Assembly: GCF_004346095.1 (NCBI RefSeq)
Contig: NZ_SLZV01000005.1
Location: forward strand, 82,222-146,221
Length of the DNA: 64,000 nucleotides
Source of the DNA: Faecalimonas umbilicata
GTDB lineage: Bacteria; Bacillota; Clostridia; Lachnospirales; Lachnospiraceae
Direction of reading: 5' to 3'
The notes under the pieces were generated by a model. The model did no database searches, was not told where the DNA came from, and was given only the letters and a program-made list of their open reading frames with translations. Position 1 is the stretch's first letter. Every line of letters begins with the position of its first letter. Below are positions 1-8,958 of the stretch, piece by piece. Position numbers and translations under genes: made by a program.

Positions 1-18
1 AATGCTTAATTTACTTAA

Positions 19-45
19 GCCGTCATTATTGCGAGTAATGGCGGC
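19..45. terminator. Hairpin at the 3' end of the holin-like toxin gene
   Basis: Arms at 19-28 and 36-45 pair over ten bases with one G-U pair around a 7-base loop. The hairpin starts right after the TAG stop (45-47) of the minus-strand toxin ORF. The plus-strand side is followed by a T-rich stretch (46-56), so it could end transcripts from either side, as in convergent toxin/antitoxin-RNA pairs. Its function as a terminator is inferred. Confidence 0.5.
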
Positions 46-140
46 TATTTTCGTTTATCCTTGAAAATCTCGTAACAAAGACCTACAAGGGCAACAATGA
101 ATATTAATAACTGAATCAAATCAGAATATGTAACATACAT
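45..140 (-). CDS. Putative holin-like toxin (short membrane peptide)
   Basis: The peptide has 31 residues: a short polar N-terminus (MYVTYSDLIQ), one hydrophobic helix (about residues 10-24) and a basic tail ending KDKRK. This pattern is typical of the small holin-like toxin peptides (Hol_Tox type) common in Firmicutes, which insert in the membrane and are usually controlled by an antisense RNA. An AAGGAGG motif (RC of 150-156) lies 9 bases upstream of this ATG. A second ATG two codons upstream (144-146) is also possible but is only 3 bases from the Shine-Dalgarno. The longer reading frame extending to 290 has no ribosome binding site and an unconvincing N-terminus, so I reject it. Membrane toxicity is known for the family but not shown here. 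Confidence 0.65.
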   Translation of the reverse strand: MYVTYSDLIQLLIFIVALVGLCYEIFKDKRK

Positions 141-391
141 TAGCATCGCCCTCCTTTCTTTCGTCTGGAGGGTTGCCCCTCCGTAAAAGAGAGTAAGCCG
201 CCCGGCTTTGGTTTCCCTGCCAGAATTATAACATATTCTTAACCCGCTCTCAATTACCTTCTGTGTTTTCTCTGCCCCCTGAATCATCAAAACACCGTAT
301 CAACGAAAAACTACTAAGCCAATACTTTTAAGATATGGATTAGATTCTAACACCACTTTTATTTTCATTTCGAGCAAATGGTAGAGACAGC

Positions 392-421
392 TTGATTTTT
401 CATTCTATTCTATGCTATACT
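392..421 (+). promoter_or_regulatory. Sigma-A-type promoter of queT
   Basis: A TTGATT -35 (392-397), 18-base spacer and TATACT -10 (416-421) sit just upstream of the structured leader. The predicted start near 428-429 coincides with the first base of the leader's first stem. Confidence 0.65.
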
Positions 422-428
422 ATCAACC

Positions 429-515
429 GCTGAATCCCTTATAAAATAAGGTCTAGACGGGTTTCAGCAAAGTGTGTTCGAGACCTTCCACACGTAAAAC
501 AAAACTAAAGGAGAT
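429..515 (+). promoter_or_regulatory. preQ1-type riboswitch candidate (pseudoknotted leader of queT)
   Basis: Three interlocking pairings are visible: 429-438 with 459-468 (nine pairs, one mismatch); 448-454 with 481-487 (seven perfect pairs, crossing the first stem); and 472-476 with 489-493 (five perfect pairs, crossing the second). The last element lies about 15 bases before the AAAGGAG ribosome binding site (507-513) of queT. QueT transporters are known to sit behind preQ1 riboswitches. Neither the short class I motif nor an obvious class II consensus is visible. The nested pseudoknots and the gene context fit class III or a variant best, but the class is not certain from reading alone. 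The position suggests translational control. Confidence 0.6.
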
Positions 516-522
516 TTGAATT

Positions 523-1008
523 ATGAAAAACAAAGGTGTAGTATTTACCACGCAGGCAGCGATGATTGCTGCTATCTATGTCGTATTGACAGTTGTTTTT
601 GCACCATTCAGCTTTGGATCGGTGCAGGTAAGAATTGCGGAAGCACTTACCATTCTGCCGGCATTTACCCCGGCTGCCATTCCGGGACTTTTTGTCGGAT
701 GTCTGATTGGAAATATTCTCGGAGGTGCAATGCTTCCGGATATTATCTTCGGAACACTTGCAACTTTAATCGGTGCTGTCTTCACTTATATTCTGCGCAA
801 TCAGAATAAATTTTTAGCACCGCTTCCACCAATTGTCGCAAATACAGTCATTATCCCATATGTACTGCGTTTTGCTTACGGGGAAGCAATCCCGATCCCG
901 CTTCTTATGCTGAGCATCGGAATCGGTGAAGTGATTTCCTGCGGTGTACTCGGAATGATCCTTTATTTTACATTAAACAAATACAAACACCGTCTATTTG
1001 CTTTATAA
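523..1008 (+). CDS. queT: QueT family queuosine-precursor transporter
   Basis: The protein has 161 residues and is almost wholly hydrophobic, with five to six membrane helices and a short basic C-terminus. It matches the QueT family (COG4708), the membrane substrate-binding (S) component of ECF-type importers for preQ0/preQ1, precursors of queuosine in tRNA. Family hallmarks visible are the early Ala-rich helix, the VQVRIAEAL segment near residue 35, and Pro/Gly-rich loops. A strong AAAGGAG lies nine bases before the ATG. The gene is monocistronic, follows a structured leader that is probably a preQ1 riboswitch, and ends before a hairpin terminator. No energizing ECF genes lie nearby, so it probably shares a module encoded elsewhere. 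Confidence 0.88.
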   Translation: MKNKGVVFTTQAAMIAAIYVVLTVVFAPFSFGSVQVRIAEALTILPAFTPAAIPGLFVGCLIGNILGGAMLPDIIFGTLATLIGAVFTYILRNQNKFLAPLPPIVANTVIIPYVLRFAYGEAIPIPLLMLSIGIGEVISCGVLGMILYFTLNKYKHRLFAL

Positions 1009-1070
1009 TATATCCTATAAAACTTTTTAGACACTGAGATTTTAAACGATTAATCTTGTTTGCAAAGAAA

Positions 1071-1115
1071 AAAACTGAGAATCTGCCTTAAGCGAAAGGC
1101 TATTCTCAGTTTTTT
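1071..1115. terminator. Bidirectional intrinsic terminator
   Basis: Arms 1071-1082 and 1102-1113 form a 12-bp stem, followed by T-runs in both directions. It lies between queT (plus) and the convergent minus-strand gene ending at 1206. Confidence 0.8.
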
Positions 1116-1205
1116 CATGTTTTCTTTCCGTTTTTATAATCCTGCTATTCTTTTTGCAGTCAAAACATATTTTCCTGCTAGTTAGTGATGGATACGATTT
1201 TGCTT

Positions 1206-3710
1206 TTACTTTAAATAGCCAAGATATGTGTTCCCGCTGGCCACAGTCAATGCCTCCAGTTCCTCATACGGAACTGAGACCTTCTCTCCGGTATCCGGTT
1301 TTACATAAGTGATCATACTATCGTTGTATCCAATCAGCAATACCGCATTATTTAAATCCGTCATAGCGATGATCGGAGTACCTTTTCCGAGGATATAACA
1401 TAATTCTTCCGGACTGCATCCATGGAGATCAAGTACATTTCCTAGAAACTGTTCTTGGAGAATCTCAATCGGCTTTTTCCCCGCCGCCATTTCTCCGGCG
1501 GCATCTACTGTTTTTCCTTCATAAGCGAAAAGACGGTTCAGCGCCGCTGCCAATGTGTTCCCTTCTTGATATGGACTGAGATCCACTCCTGCGATATCAT
1601 ACACAAGACTTCTGTTTCCTCGTTCCCATACATACTTCTGACTTTCTGATACTACAAGCCCTTGATTTTCATTTGCCTGCCGAATCGCATCTGCTGCACT
1701 TGCATAGATTCCAAGTAACTTTCCTTTTCCATAGGTATAAAATACTTCGGCCTCTCCTTCTTCCTCAAATGGAATCAGAACCGGATTCTCAAACAACACT
1801 TGCTTTGGCTTCAAAAGTTTCGGCTTCTTATCGGAAATTCCTGACTCATATTTAATTCTTACCTGCCGTTCTTTTTCGTCAGAAGTATATGTTTCTACCG
1901 AAATATTACTCTTTTCTACTTCTTCATTACTTGTAATATAATCCTTTGCAACAGCTGTATACACAGACTCATTTTTCACAACACGGTCTAATATCAACAT
2001 TTTCTCTTCTACGGTCACTCCTGTCACATAGACTTGATCCGCCTGATAGGTCTTTACAACTTCATTGTCTGTATCACGGATTTCCAGCTTATACATCGGG
2101 CAGACATGCTCTCCTGTAACAAAAGCTCCTGCATCTTCCTTGCGCCCAATCCCATAGACGAAGTCCTCCGAAATAAATCCAAGCGGTCGAATAAATTCTC
2201 CAGAACTGCAAGTAACCGTCCGCTCTTTTCCAGTGACAAAATCAAGTACTTTAACTTCCTCCGCATTTTCAAGCGAAGAAACGGTCTGATAGGCAAGAAG
2301 TCTTCCATCTTTTGAAGATACATACTGGTCTTTTTCAAGATTCTCTACCAAAGCTTCCTTTTTCCCTTTTTCCAGATCAACTTTATAAAGTGTTCCTTCT
2401 TTCATTGCGTAGAGCACTTCTTGCTGCTCGTTATAATAGACAAGCTGCTCCTGTTCTTTTAATAAAATTTCACTGGAAATATTATCGGGAATGAATGCTT
2501 TTTCTTCCACAAAATTTTTCTCAATATCAAAAAAGTAGATTGCCGTGCCGACTTCACCTTCATGTTCTCCTCGATTCATATACCCGATTACTTTAAATGT
2601 TGTGTCTCCCTGCTCATTGACCGATACAATCTGGATCTCATGTTCCTTGCATAAATTTCGAATGTCATATCCTTCGGAATCTGCAAAGCTAAATACAAGT
2701 GACAGTGCATCCTGGCTCTGATTATAATTCCACAATTCGCCTGCCTGTACAAAGGAAACGATCGTCCCTGCCTCATTTGCCATATAGGGAAGTTCTTCTT
2801 TCGCAATTCCCAGCAAAATTCCATTATTATCTAAAACATTCCCCGACGCATCTAATTCTTGTTCCATCGTCCGCTCATAATCAAGAAGGTATTCGGTTCC
2901 TTCTGCATATCTCACTTTCAGATACTCCCGTATCTGATAAACTTCCGTTTCATCCTGCTCTCCGGCACACTCCACTTCATAGTCATAGACAATGGTCATA
3001 TAATTACCGCTAATTTCCTTAATACTTCTGCTGACTTCTCCTTTGATCTGCGGACGCAGTTCCCCCCAGGTCAAATGTTCTGCATCAGAATGGATTGTAA
3101 CTTTCTGTAAATTCTCTGTCTCATCATCTTCCGTTCCATTCTCAAGATAGGCTGCGATCGACTCTGTATTTTCTTTTCCAAATGTCATATTGTGGAATCG
3201 TTCTGCAAATGCAAGACACGCATCGCTGTCTGTTCCTTCCTTTGTGCAGATCCTCGTGTAATAATAAATATCCTGTTTTTCCGTATGCAATGTCAGCTTT
3301 AAAATCGCTTCCCGATCTGCAAGCTCCAACCCTGGGAAAGTCAATGATGGTTCCTCACCGATTTCCTTTCTCTTTTCCTTATAAAGAATTTCTTTTCCAT
3401 CTGACGAACATACTTCATAAGTCAGCGCTTTTATCGGCAACACTCCTTCTTCTATTCGGAGTGTGATTCCACTCTGAAAATCCACCGGTGTGATCGTGCT
3501 TCTCATTTTCCCTACATTCATCTCTGAAACATAACCTACCAACGGATTGATCTCATATTCTCCCGATACAATCTGTATCCTCGGCAGTGTCGCTCCCCCC
3601 ATATCTGCTGTCATATCAGCATTTCCCTGATTGGTCAGAAAACTAAAAACGATGACAGCGATCAAAAATACAAACGTCAGAATTCCTGCTCGTTTTACCT
3701 TTTCTTTCAT
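1206..3710 (-). CDS. Membrane-anchored extracytoplasmic protein of unknown function with C39-like C-terminus
   Basis: The protein has 834 residues. One N-terminal signal anchor (about residues 8-27) is followed by a long acidic extracytoplasmic region. Residues roughly 310-620 are rich in short alternating hydrophobic strands with repeated 'YNEQQEVLYAMKEGTLYKVDLEKG'-like blades, suggestive of a beta-propeller. The last ~110 residues (ILGKGTPIIAM, then NAVLLIGYND, then a PDTG turn) resemble the non-catalytic half of a C39-like papain fold. Where such domains carry a catalytic His (HxVxLxGYD), this protein has Asn. I recognise no named family. It lies 13 bases downstream of a methyltransferase gene, probably co-transcribed. 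A structural or cell-wall role is possible but unproven. Confidence 0.7.
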   Translation of the reverse strand: MKEKVKRAGILTFVFLIAVIVFSFLTNQGNADMTADMGGATLPRIQIVSGEYEINPLVGYVSEMNVGKMRSTITPVDFQSGITLRIEEGVLPIKALTYEVCSSDGKEILYKEKRKEIGEEPSLTFPGLELADREAILKLTLHTEKQDIYYYTRICTKEGTDSDACLAFAERFHNMTFGKENTESIAAYLENGTEDDETENLQKVTIHSDAEHLTWGELRPQIKGEVSRSIKEISGNYMTIVYDYEVECAGEQDETEVYQIREYLKVRYAEGTEYLLDYERTMEQELDASGNVLDNNGILLGIAKEELPYMANEAGTIVSFVQAGELWNYNQSQDALSLVFSFADSEGYDIRNLCKEHEIQIVSVNEQGDTTFKVIGYMNRGEHEGEVGTAIYFFDIEKNFVEEKAFIPDNISSEILLKEQEQLVYYNEQQEVLYAMKEGTLYKVDLEKGKKEALVENLEKDQYVSSKDGRLLAYQTVSSLENAEEVKVLDFVTGKERTVTCSSGEFIRPLGFISEDFVYGIGRKEDAGAFVTGEHVCPMYKLEIRDTDNEVVKTYQADQVYVTGVTVEEKMLILDRVVKNESVYTAVAKDYITSNEEVEKSNISVETYTSDEKERQVRIKYESGISDKKPKLLKPKQVLFENPVLIPFEEEGEAEVFYTYGKGKLLGIYASAADAIRQANENQGLVVSESQKYVWERGNRSLVYDIAGVDLSPYQEGNTLAAALNRLFAYEGKTVDAAGEMAAGKKPIEILQEQFLGNVLDLHGCSPEELCYILGKGTPIIAMTDLNNAVLLIGYNDSMITYVKPDTGEKVSVPYEELEALTVASGNTYLGYLK

Positions 3711-3723
3711 GCAAAACTCCCCT

Positions 3724-4860
3724 TTATTGCAACAGTTCCCCTAATGTCGGGTGAATCTGTAAAAACTCCCGGCATCTTTCTATCTGTTCTTTATTATTCT
3801 TTTTCTTTCCTGTTTTTATTGCTCTGATCAAAATATTCTTTGGCGTATGCTCCATATCGATAAACTCTAAGATCTGTGCATCATATCCTTCTCCCTCAAG
3901 ATACTCCGCCCGCAGCGCGTCTGTAATCAATGCAGACATCCGCTCTTTGATCAGTCCATATTTCAGTACCGGTCTCAGAATCTCATTTTGAATCTGTCCA
4001 TTGACTTCATGCTGACAGCATGGTACCGATAAAATTACTTTGGCATTCCACCCTACTGCTTTTGCAAGTGCAAAGTCTGTTGCAGTATCGCATGCATGCA
4101 ATGTCACTACCATATCTACTTCCTCAACCCCGGTATAATCCGCAATATTTCCCTCGAGAAATTTTAACTTCTCATATCCATACTTTTCGCTAAGCTGATT
4201 GCAGTTTGCAATCACATCTTTTTTCAGATCTAGTCCGATGATCCGAATATCATAGTGCTTCAGTTCGTGCAGATAATAATACATCGCAAATGTCAGATAA
4301 GATTTGCCACATCCAAAATCAAGAATGGTTACCTCCCTGTCTTTTGCAAGTTGCGGCAGAATATCCTCAATAAATTCCAAAAAACGGTTGATCTGTCTGA
4401 ACTTGTCAAACTTACTCCGGACAACCTTCCCATCTGCCGTCATAACTCCGAGATCTTGTAAAAACGGAACCTGAATCCCTTCCTTCAAAATATAGTTTTT
4501 CGTCCGGTTGTGGGATAATTCTGCCTGCCGCTTCTCTCCCTTTGTTCTTTTTTTCTGAATAGTTACCTTTCCCTTTTTGCTCACGAGCACTGTGTATTGA
4601 AACTCCTTTGTCTCAATCTGCATCTGACGAAACAGTTCCATATCCTGTGTAAGTATGTGCAGCGCCTGTTCATACTCATAATTCTCATGAAATACTTGAC
4701 GGTTTTTATGTGTCTCACATTGAAAGAAAAGTACATCCTTTATCAGTACAGGACGTACTTTCACTTTTACGATTTCTTCTTTTTTTCTCGGATTACTGAG
4801 TGTAGCTCCGATCAGATCTATATTGAGGATTTCTTCCAGTATTTTTTTAATCTCTTCCAT
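3724..4860 (-). CDS. Class I SAM-dependent methyltransferase
   Basis: The protein has 378 residues. The C-terminal half is a Rossmann methyltransferase: motif I is VTILDFGCGKSYL, followed by an acidic loop (IGLDLKK), then LKFLEGNIADY and VVTLHACDTATD, where the HACD motif stands where amino-acid or nucleotide methyltransferases have NPP or DPP. The N-terminal ~150 residues are specific to this family of uncharacterised Firmicutes methyltransferases (COG0500-type; substrate unknown, probably RNA or protein). I start at the internal ATG (4858-4860), which has GGAG 10 bases upstream. An upstream in-frame ATG would add 28 residues with no Shine-Dalgarno. It lies directly upstream of the large unknown membrane protein. 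Confidence 0.78.
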   Translation of the reverse strand: MEEIKKILEEILNIDLIGATLSNPRKKEEIVKVKVRPVLIKDVLFFQCETHKNRQVFHENYEYEQALHILTQDMELFRQMQIETKEFQYTVLVSKKGKVTIQKKRTKGEKRQAELSHNRTKNYILKEGIQVPFLQDLGVMTADGKVVRSKFDKFRQINRFLEFIEDILPQLAKDREVTILDFGCGKSYLTFAMYYYLHELKHYDIRIIGLDLKKDVIANCNQLSEKYGYEKLKFLEGNIADYTGVEEVDMVVTLHACDTATDFALAKAVGWNAKVILSVPCCQHEVNGQIQNEILRPVLKYGLIKERMSALITDALRAEYLEGEGYDAQILEFIDMEHTPKNILIRAIKTGKKKNNKEQIERCREFLQIHPTLGELLQ

Positions 4861-5031
4861 CTGCTCTTTACTCCTTTTTTTCTTTCGTAGTTGTATTGTA
4901 ATGCCTGCCCCCTGCAAATGCAAGAAAGGACAGGGAAATTTCATAATTTCCCCATCCTTTTTAGAGATATCTATCTTCGGGTCTGACCTTTTTCATACTT
5001 GATCTTCATCTATTCCCTGCAATAAGCTCTC

Positions 5032-7641
5032 TTATTTGCTTTCTTCCGGCTGCGGTTGTGGATTTCCCTGCTGCTGATACAGTCTTGGGAATACGATCGT
5101 CACTTTAAAAAGATCTCCGTCCAGATACAGTAAGAATTTTCCTCCTTGAAGTTCTGTCAGGTTTTTCGCAATCGACAATCCCAGTCCACTTCCTTCCGTA
5201 CTTCTTGATACATCTCCGCGGATAAAACGTTCTGTCAATTCATCTGCGGAAATATTTAACGGCTGTTCTGATACATTTTTGAGAGAAAATTGTACATAGC
5301 GGTCTGACATTCTCAAATCAGCATAAATTCTTGTACCTTCCATTGCATATTTGGCAGCATTATTATAAATATTTTCAATGACACGCCAAATTCTTCTGCT
5401 ATCCACACGAATCATTGCCGGTTCCTTCGGAACATTAACAACAATGCTTAAATTTCTCTTCTCAAATTTCTCTGCAAATTCCCCTGTCGTCTGGTTGATC
5501 AATTCTACCAGATCAATATTCATATAGTGCAATGTAATATTTCCACTGCTGATCTTCGACGCCTCTACCACATCTTCCGTCAGTGTTTTCAGCCGCTGGG
5601 ATTTTGCATCTAAAATTTGCAGATATCCCTGAATCTTCGGATCTTCAAATTTCTCCTGCTTCAGAAGACCGACATAATTGATAATGGATGTCAAAGGAGT
5701 CTTAATATCGTGTGAGACATTTGTAATCAAATCTGTCTTCAGGCGCTCATTTTTCATATTTGCCTCAACCGCATTGTGAATTCCTTCCCCAATGTGATTA
5801 ATATTTTGTACAATCTCTGTATCCTCTTTCACCATATTTCCAATCGGAATTTTATAATTAACATCTCCAGATGCAATTCTCTGAATTCCAAACTTGATTC
5901 TCTGCTTCGCGATCGCGCTCTTTAACAGATATGCAAACACCGCTACATCCATTGCAAGAACAAACAAAACAAAGACTGGATATCCGGTCGCCAACAATAA
6001 CTGCAGTAACATAAATCCCATGTATCCCAACGTGATTTTTGTCGTACTTCTCCGGTTCTCCCAAAACACCCTAAACAAGTGTCCCACCCACCGTAAAACG
6101 CTGTTTTTCCAAAGAGTTCTCGCCTTGATCCGTTTGACAAGACTCAAATACCCTAACATTCCTACTGCACAAGTGATAAGAGTCCCAATTCCTCCGATCA
6201 ATACCATCTCAAAAAAGCGTTCCTCAAATCCATAAGCAGAGGATATATAAAGTCCTTCTTCAGTATAGCCATATGACAGATCTCCCGGAAGACTCAACCC
6301 CGAAATCGGCAGCATGATTGCAAGTAGCATTCCTCCAATGATCAATGCCGCTGCGATCTCCGTCTTAATCCGGTCAAAAAAGTTCAGTGTAATTCCTTCT
6401 TTTCCATTTACATGACCTGTCACTGCCGTCAGCCAGATAAAACTTATCAGGAAAAGAATTGCCGAAACCGCACTTCCCACTACAATTACTTTCACCCACG
6501 GACTATACTGTTCATACTCTTTATTTTTTATATAAAAACTGTCTTGGATTGGATAATTCGTATCTACGGAAACTGCAAAAAGAAACTCCTCTTTCTGATT
6601 TGCACTTCCTGTCACCATATTCTTCCATTCTTCCGCCGAAACATCCATATTTGACTGAAAATCTGCAAGTTTCGGAGCGACAACTACATATTTTCCCTGT
6701 GCAGTCATCTTTTTTATATTTTCTTCTACTTTATTGTAATCTTTGTATGCACTGCGGTTCGTGTATACTTTTTTCGCTTTCTGGTCCACATACATATATG
6801 CCAGATTCGTATTTCCTTCTTCCACAGTCTCCAGCCCATCTTTGTACTGGTAATAATAATGAGGAAGGATCACCAGTGTATTGTCAAGTATTCTGTAAAC
6901 TTCCTCAAGTTTTCCATTCCATTCTGCATCTGTATTGACCAGTTCCAGAAGATTCTTAAATCCTTCCGGTGCATACTTTTCATTGATCACGCCGTCTGAA
7001 AATTCCCAGCAGTCTACATAGAGTACTTTTCCTTCTTTATCTCTAATCGTTTTCTCTGCCTCATCAGAATAATAGCTGTCATTCATATATTCTTCATATC
7101 CCAGTTGTGCCATATATCCTTCCAGACTCATTTCTTCTGTTTCTATGAACTGCAACGATTTTTCTTCGATCAACTTCTTAAATTCCGATTTATAATAATA
7201 ATGGTATGTGCCATCTTCCTTTTTGCAGACAATGACTCCTTCTTCCTCCGTGTAGTCTATTCCATTGTAGGATTCTGCCCACTTGATCAGATCTCCAACT
7301 TGATATGCCATTCCCGATTTGTTTGTTCCATCTACCGCTCTTGCATTTTCATCAAATTTCTTCAAATCGATCAGTCTGTTTGTATCATATTTTCCTTCAG
7401 TCTCAAAAATCGGACGAAGTGTATTGTAGTCTAAAATGTTCGATACCGTTGTCTGTACTGTATCTTCAAACCCCTCACTGTCCTCATATGCAAGTGGTTT
7501 ATCTTTCTGAAATGCACTCAGATATTCCTGCCCCGGATAAACAAGAATCCACGCAAGGCTGAGAACCATAATCACTGTAAGCACGTGCACCAGAACGAGC
7601 AGCAACCCTTTACACAATCTTGATTGATACCATTTATTCAT
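5032..7641 (-). CDS. Multi-pass sensor histidine kinase (VanS-like catalytic region)
   Basis: The protein has 869 residues. An N-terminal membrane helix (about 10-33) is followed by a large extracytoplasmic sensor domain (about 34-390) rich in Tyr and acidic residues. Then come four or five membrane helices (about 390-590), a linker, a HisKA domain with phospho-acceptor His in NVSHDIKTPL, and a HATPase_c domain with the N box (ENIYNNAAKYA) and G2 box (GSGLGLSIAK). The Pro-rich tail ends NPQPQPEESK. It signals by autophosphorylation and transfer to the response regulator encoded 65 bases upstream. The ligand is unknown. The large sensor domain plus several membrane passes resembles cell-envelope-stress or antimicrobial-peptide sensors, but this is an inference from architecture only. 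Confidence 0.9.
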   Translation of the reverse strand: MNKWYQSRLCKGLLLVLVHVLTVIMVLSLAWILVYPGQEYLSAFQKDKPLAYEDSEGFEDTVQTTVSNILDYNTLRPIFETEGKYDTNRLIDLKKFDENARAVDGTNKSGMAYQVGDLIKWAESYNGIDYTEEEGVIVCKKEDGTYHYYYKSEFKKLIEEKSLQFIETEEMSLEGYMAQLGYEEYMNDSYYSDEAEKTIRDKEGKVLYVDCWEFSDGVINEKYAPEGFKNLLELVNTDAEWNGKLEEVYRILDNTLVILPHYYYQYKDGLETVEEGNTNLAYMYVDQKAKKVYTNRSAYKDYNKVEENIKKMTAQGKYVVVAPKLADFQSNMDVSAEEWKNMVTGSANQKEEFLFAVSVDTNYPIQDSFYIKNKEYEQYSPWVKVIVVGSAVSAILFLISFIWLTAVTGHVNGKEGITLNFFDRIKTEIAAALIIGGMLLAIMLPISGLSLPGDLSYGYTEEGLYISSAYGFEERFFEMVLIGGIGTLITCAVGMLGYLSLVKRIKARTLWKNSVLRWVGHLFRVFWENRRSTTKITLGYMGFMLLQLLLATGYPVFVLFVLAMDVAVFAYLLKSAIAKQRIKFGIQRIASGDVNYKIPIGNMVKEDTEIVQNINHIGEGIHNAVEANMKNERLKTDLITNVSHDIKTPLTSIINYVGLLKQEKFEDPKIQGYLQILDAKSQRLKTLTEDVVEASKISSGNITLHYMNIDLVELINQTTGEFAEKFEKRNLSIVVNVPKEPAMIRVDSRRIWRVIENIYNNAAKYAMEGTRIYADLRMSDRYVQFSLKNVSEQPLNISADELTERFIRGDVSRSTEGSGLGLSIAKNLTELQGGKFLLYLDGDLFKVTIVFPRLYQQQGNPQPQPEESK

Positions 7642-7706
7642 ACTTACTCCTTTCCAGAGCCTTACGGTCCGCCATCTTGCTAAATCAAAATGACATTCCC
7701 TGCTCT

Positions 7707-8402
7707 TTAAAGTTTCTCTATCTTATATCCGACCCCCCATACGACTTTCAAGTATCTCGGTTCCTTCGGATTGATTTCAATCTTTTCCCGTATATGGCGG
7801 ATATGTACTGCGACCGTATTATCCGCGCCGATTGCGTCTTCGTTCCATATACTTTCATAGATTTGATTGATAGAAAAGACTTTTCCTTGATTTTTCACTA
7901 ATAGTAATAAAATGTTATATTCGATAGGTGTCAGCCTGATAACATCTCCGTCAACTGTCACCTCTTTTAATTCATCATCAATTTTCAGCCCTCCCACAGT
8001 AAATACCGAACTTTTCTTCTCAACTACTGTGCTTCCAAGCTGTGTATATCTTCTAAGCTGGGATTTTACTCTTGCCACTAACTCCAGCGGATTAAATGGC
8101 TTTGTCAGATAATCATCTGCTCCTACATTCAATCCTAATATTTTGTCTGCATCTTCTGATTTTGCAGAGAGAATAATAATTGGCAGACTGTTTTTCTCTC
8201 TGATCTTTAACGTTGCCCTTATGCCGTCCAGTTTCGGCATCATCACATCAATAATAAGAAGGTCTACCTCCGTCGAATCAAGAACCTTGATCGCCTCCTG
8301 TCCATCGTAGGCTTTTAATACATTGTAACCTTCCTGCCGTAAATAAATTTCAATCGCTTCTACAATTTCTTTATCATCATCACATACTAATACATTAAAC
8401 AT
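7707..8402 (-). CDS. OmpR/PhoB family response regulator
   Basis: The protein has 231 residues. The receiver domain (about 1-115) carries the acidic pocket DDD, the phospho-acceptor Asp in LLIIDVMMPKLDG, the conserved Thr/Ser in ILSAKSE, and Lys in DYLTKPFNP. The C-terminal winged helix (about 130-231) carries LTPIEYNILLLL and the recognition segment NTVAVHIRHIREKIE. It is closest in style to VanR-type regulators. The ATG at 8400-8402 has AGGAGGTGAT eight bases upstream. A GTG or ATG further out would place the ribosome site inside the gene. It is transcribed first in a two-gene operon with the sensor kinase, and a tandem repeat upstream of its promoter suggests autoregulation. Confidence 0.93.
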   Translation of the reverse strand: MFNVLVCDDDKEIVEAIEIYLRQEGYNVLKAYDGQEAIKVLDSTEVDLLIIDVMMPKLDGIRATLKIREKNSLPIIILSAKSEDADKILGLNVGADDYLTKPFNPLELVARVKSQLRRYTQLGSTVVEKKSSVFTVGGLKIDDELKEVTVDGDVIRLTPIEYNILLLLVKNQGKVFSINQIYESIWNEDAIGADNTVAVHIRHIREKIEINPKEPRYLKVVWGVGYKIEKL

Positions 8403-8420
8403 ATTTATCACCTCCTCTGT

Positions 8421-8449
8421 ATTATACAAGGATAACAGTGATTTTTTAA
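8421..8449 (-). promoter_or_regulatory. Promoter of the two-component operon
   Basis: A perfect TATAAT -10 (RC of 8421-8426) with a 17-base spacer and a weak TTAAAA -35 (RC of 8444-8449). The weak -35 and a tandem repeat just upstream fit activation by the response regulator. The predicted leader is very short, with the Shine-Dalgarno near the start of the transcript. Confidence 0.5.
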
Positions 8450-8461
8450 GAGGGGATTACG

Positions 8462-8483
8462 GAAATTATTAAGAAATGTTTAA
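8462..8483 (-). promoter_or_regulatory. Tandem 11-bp direct repeat, likely response-regulator operator
   Basis: Two head-to-tail 11-mers, TTAAACATTTC (RC of 8473-8483) and TTAATAATTTC (RC of 8462-8472), match at 9 of 11 positions. An 11-bp period is the usual spacing for OmpR/PhoB dimers. The repeat ends 12 bases upstream of the -35 of the operon. Confidence 0.55.
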
Positions 8484-8499
8484 TTTCATATCACGATTT

Positions 8500-8958
8500 T
8501 AGTGGGTTTTCAAGCATTTTTGTTACTAACGTGCGAGTCCAACCGATATTCTGAATATGTGCTCATATTTGTAGCCTCTTTCCTTCCTGCCCTTTTCAAA
8601 ACAAAAAGAGGACTATTCCCCGCCCTCCAAAAAATCTATTTCCAACTGCTCTATAATACAATTAAAAGGAACAACCGCCCACAAGGGGCATATCACATTG
8701 ATATAAGGATAGTTTTTCTATGTTGTTCAATCGCTATTTTAAGCCATTATTTAAAATATCATCCGCCTTAAGACTTACTTAATATTTTTTTGTTTTCTTT
8801 TAGAAATTACACATATTTTAGACACATTTATTCGTTATACTACGTTTAGATAGTTGATTAACACTCACTATCTCCCCCCCTCATAAAGTAACTGCACCTC
8901 GGGGATTCCGGGGTGTAGTACTTTAACTCTCATTCCTTTAATAACTATAAAACGGCAG
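8500..8958. other. Intergenic region without a supported gene
   Basis: AT-rich, with no open reading frame that has a ribosome site. The one visible structure is an imperfect hairpin at 8885-8924 (arms AAAGTA/TACTTT continuing into CTGCACC/GGTGTAG), 35 bases before the strong hairpin at 8959. A short plus-strand RNA ending at that terminator is possible but I find no convincing promoter. Confidence 0.4.

Noticed and set aside
516..809. 97-residue ORF overlapping queT in another frame
   Set aside because: It is Cys-rich, low-quality sequence fully inside queT; queT has the better start and family match.
8502..8771. 89-residue plus-strand ORF in the spacer
   Set aside because: It starts with GTG without a ribosome site, and its composition is random for an AT-rich spacer. 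It could be a conserved intergenic element, but I cannot support a protein.
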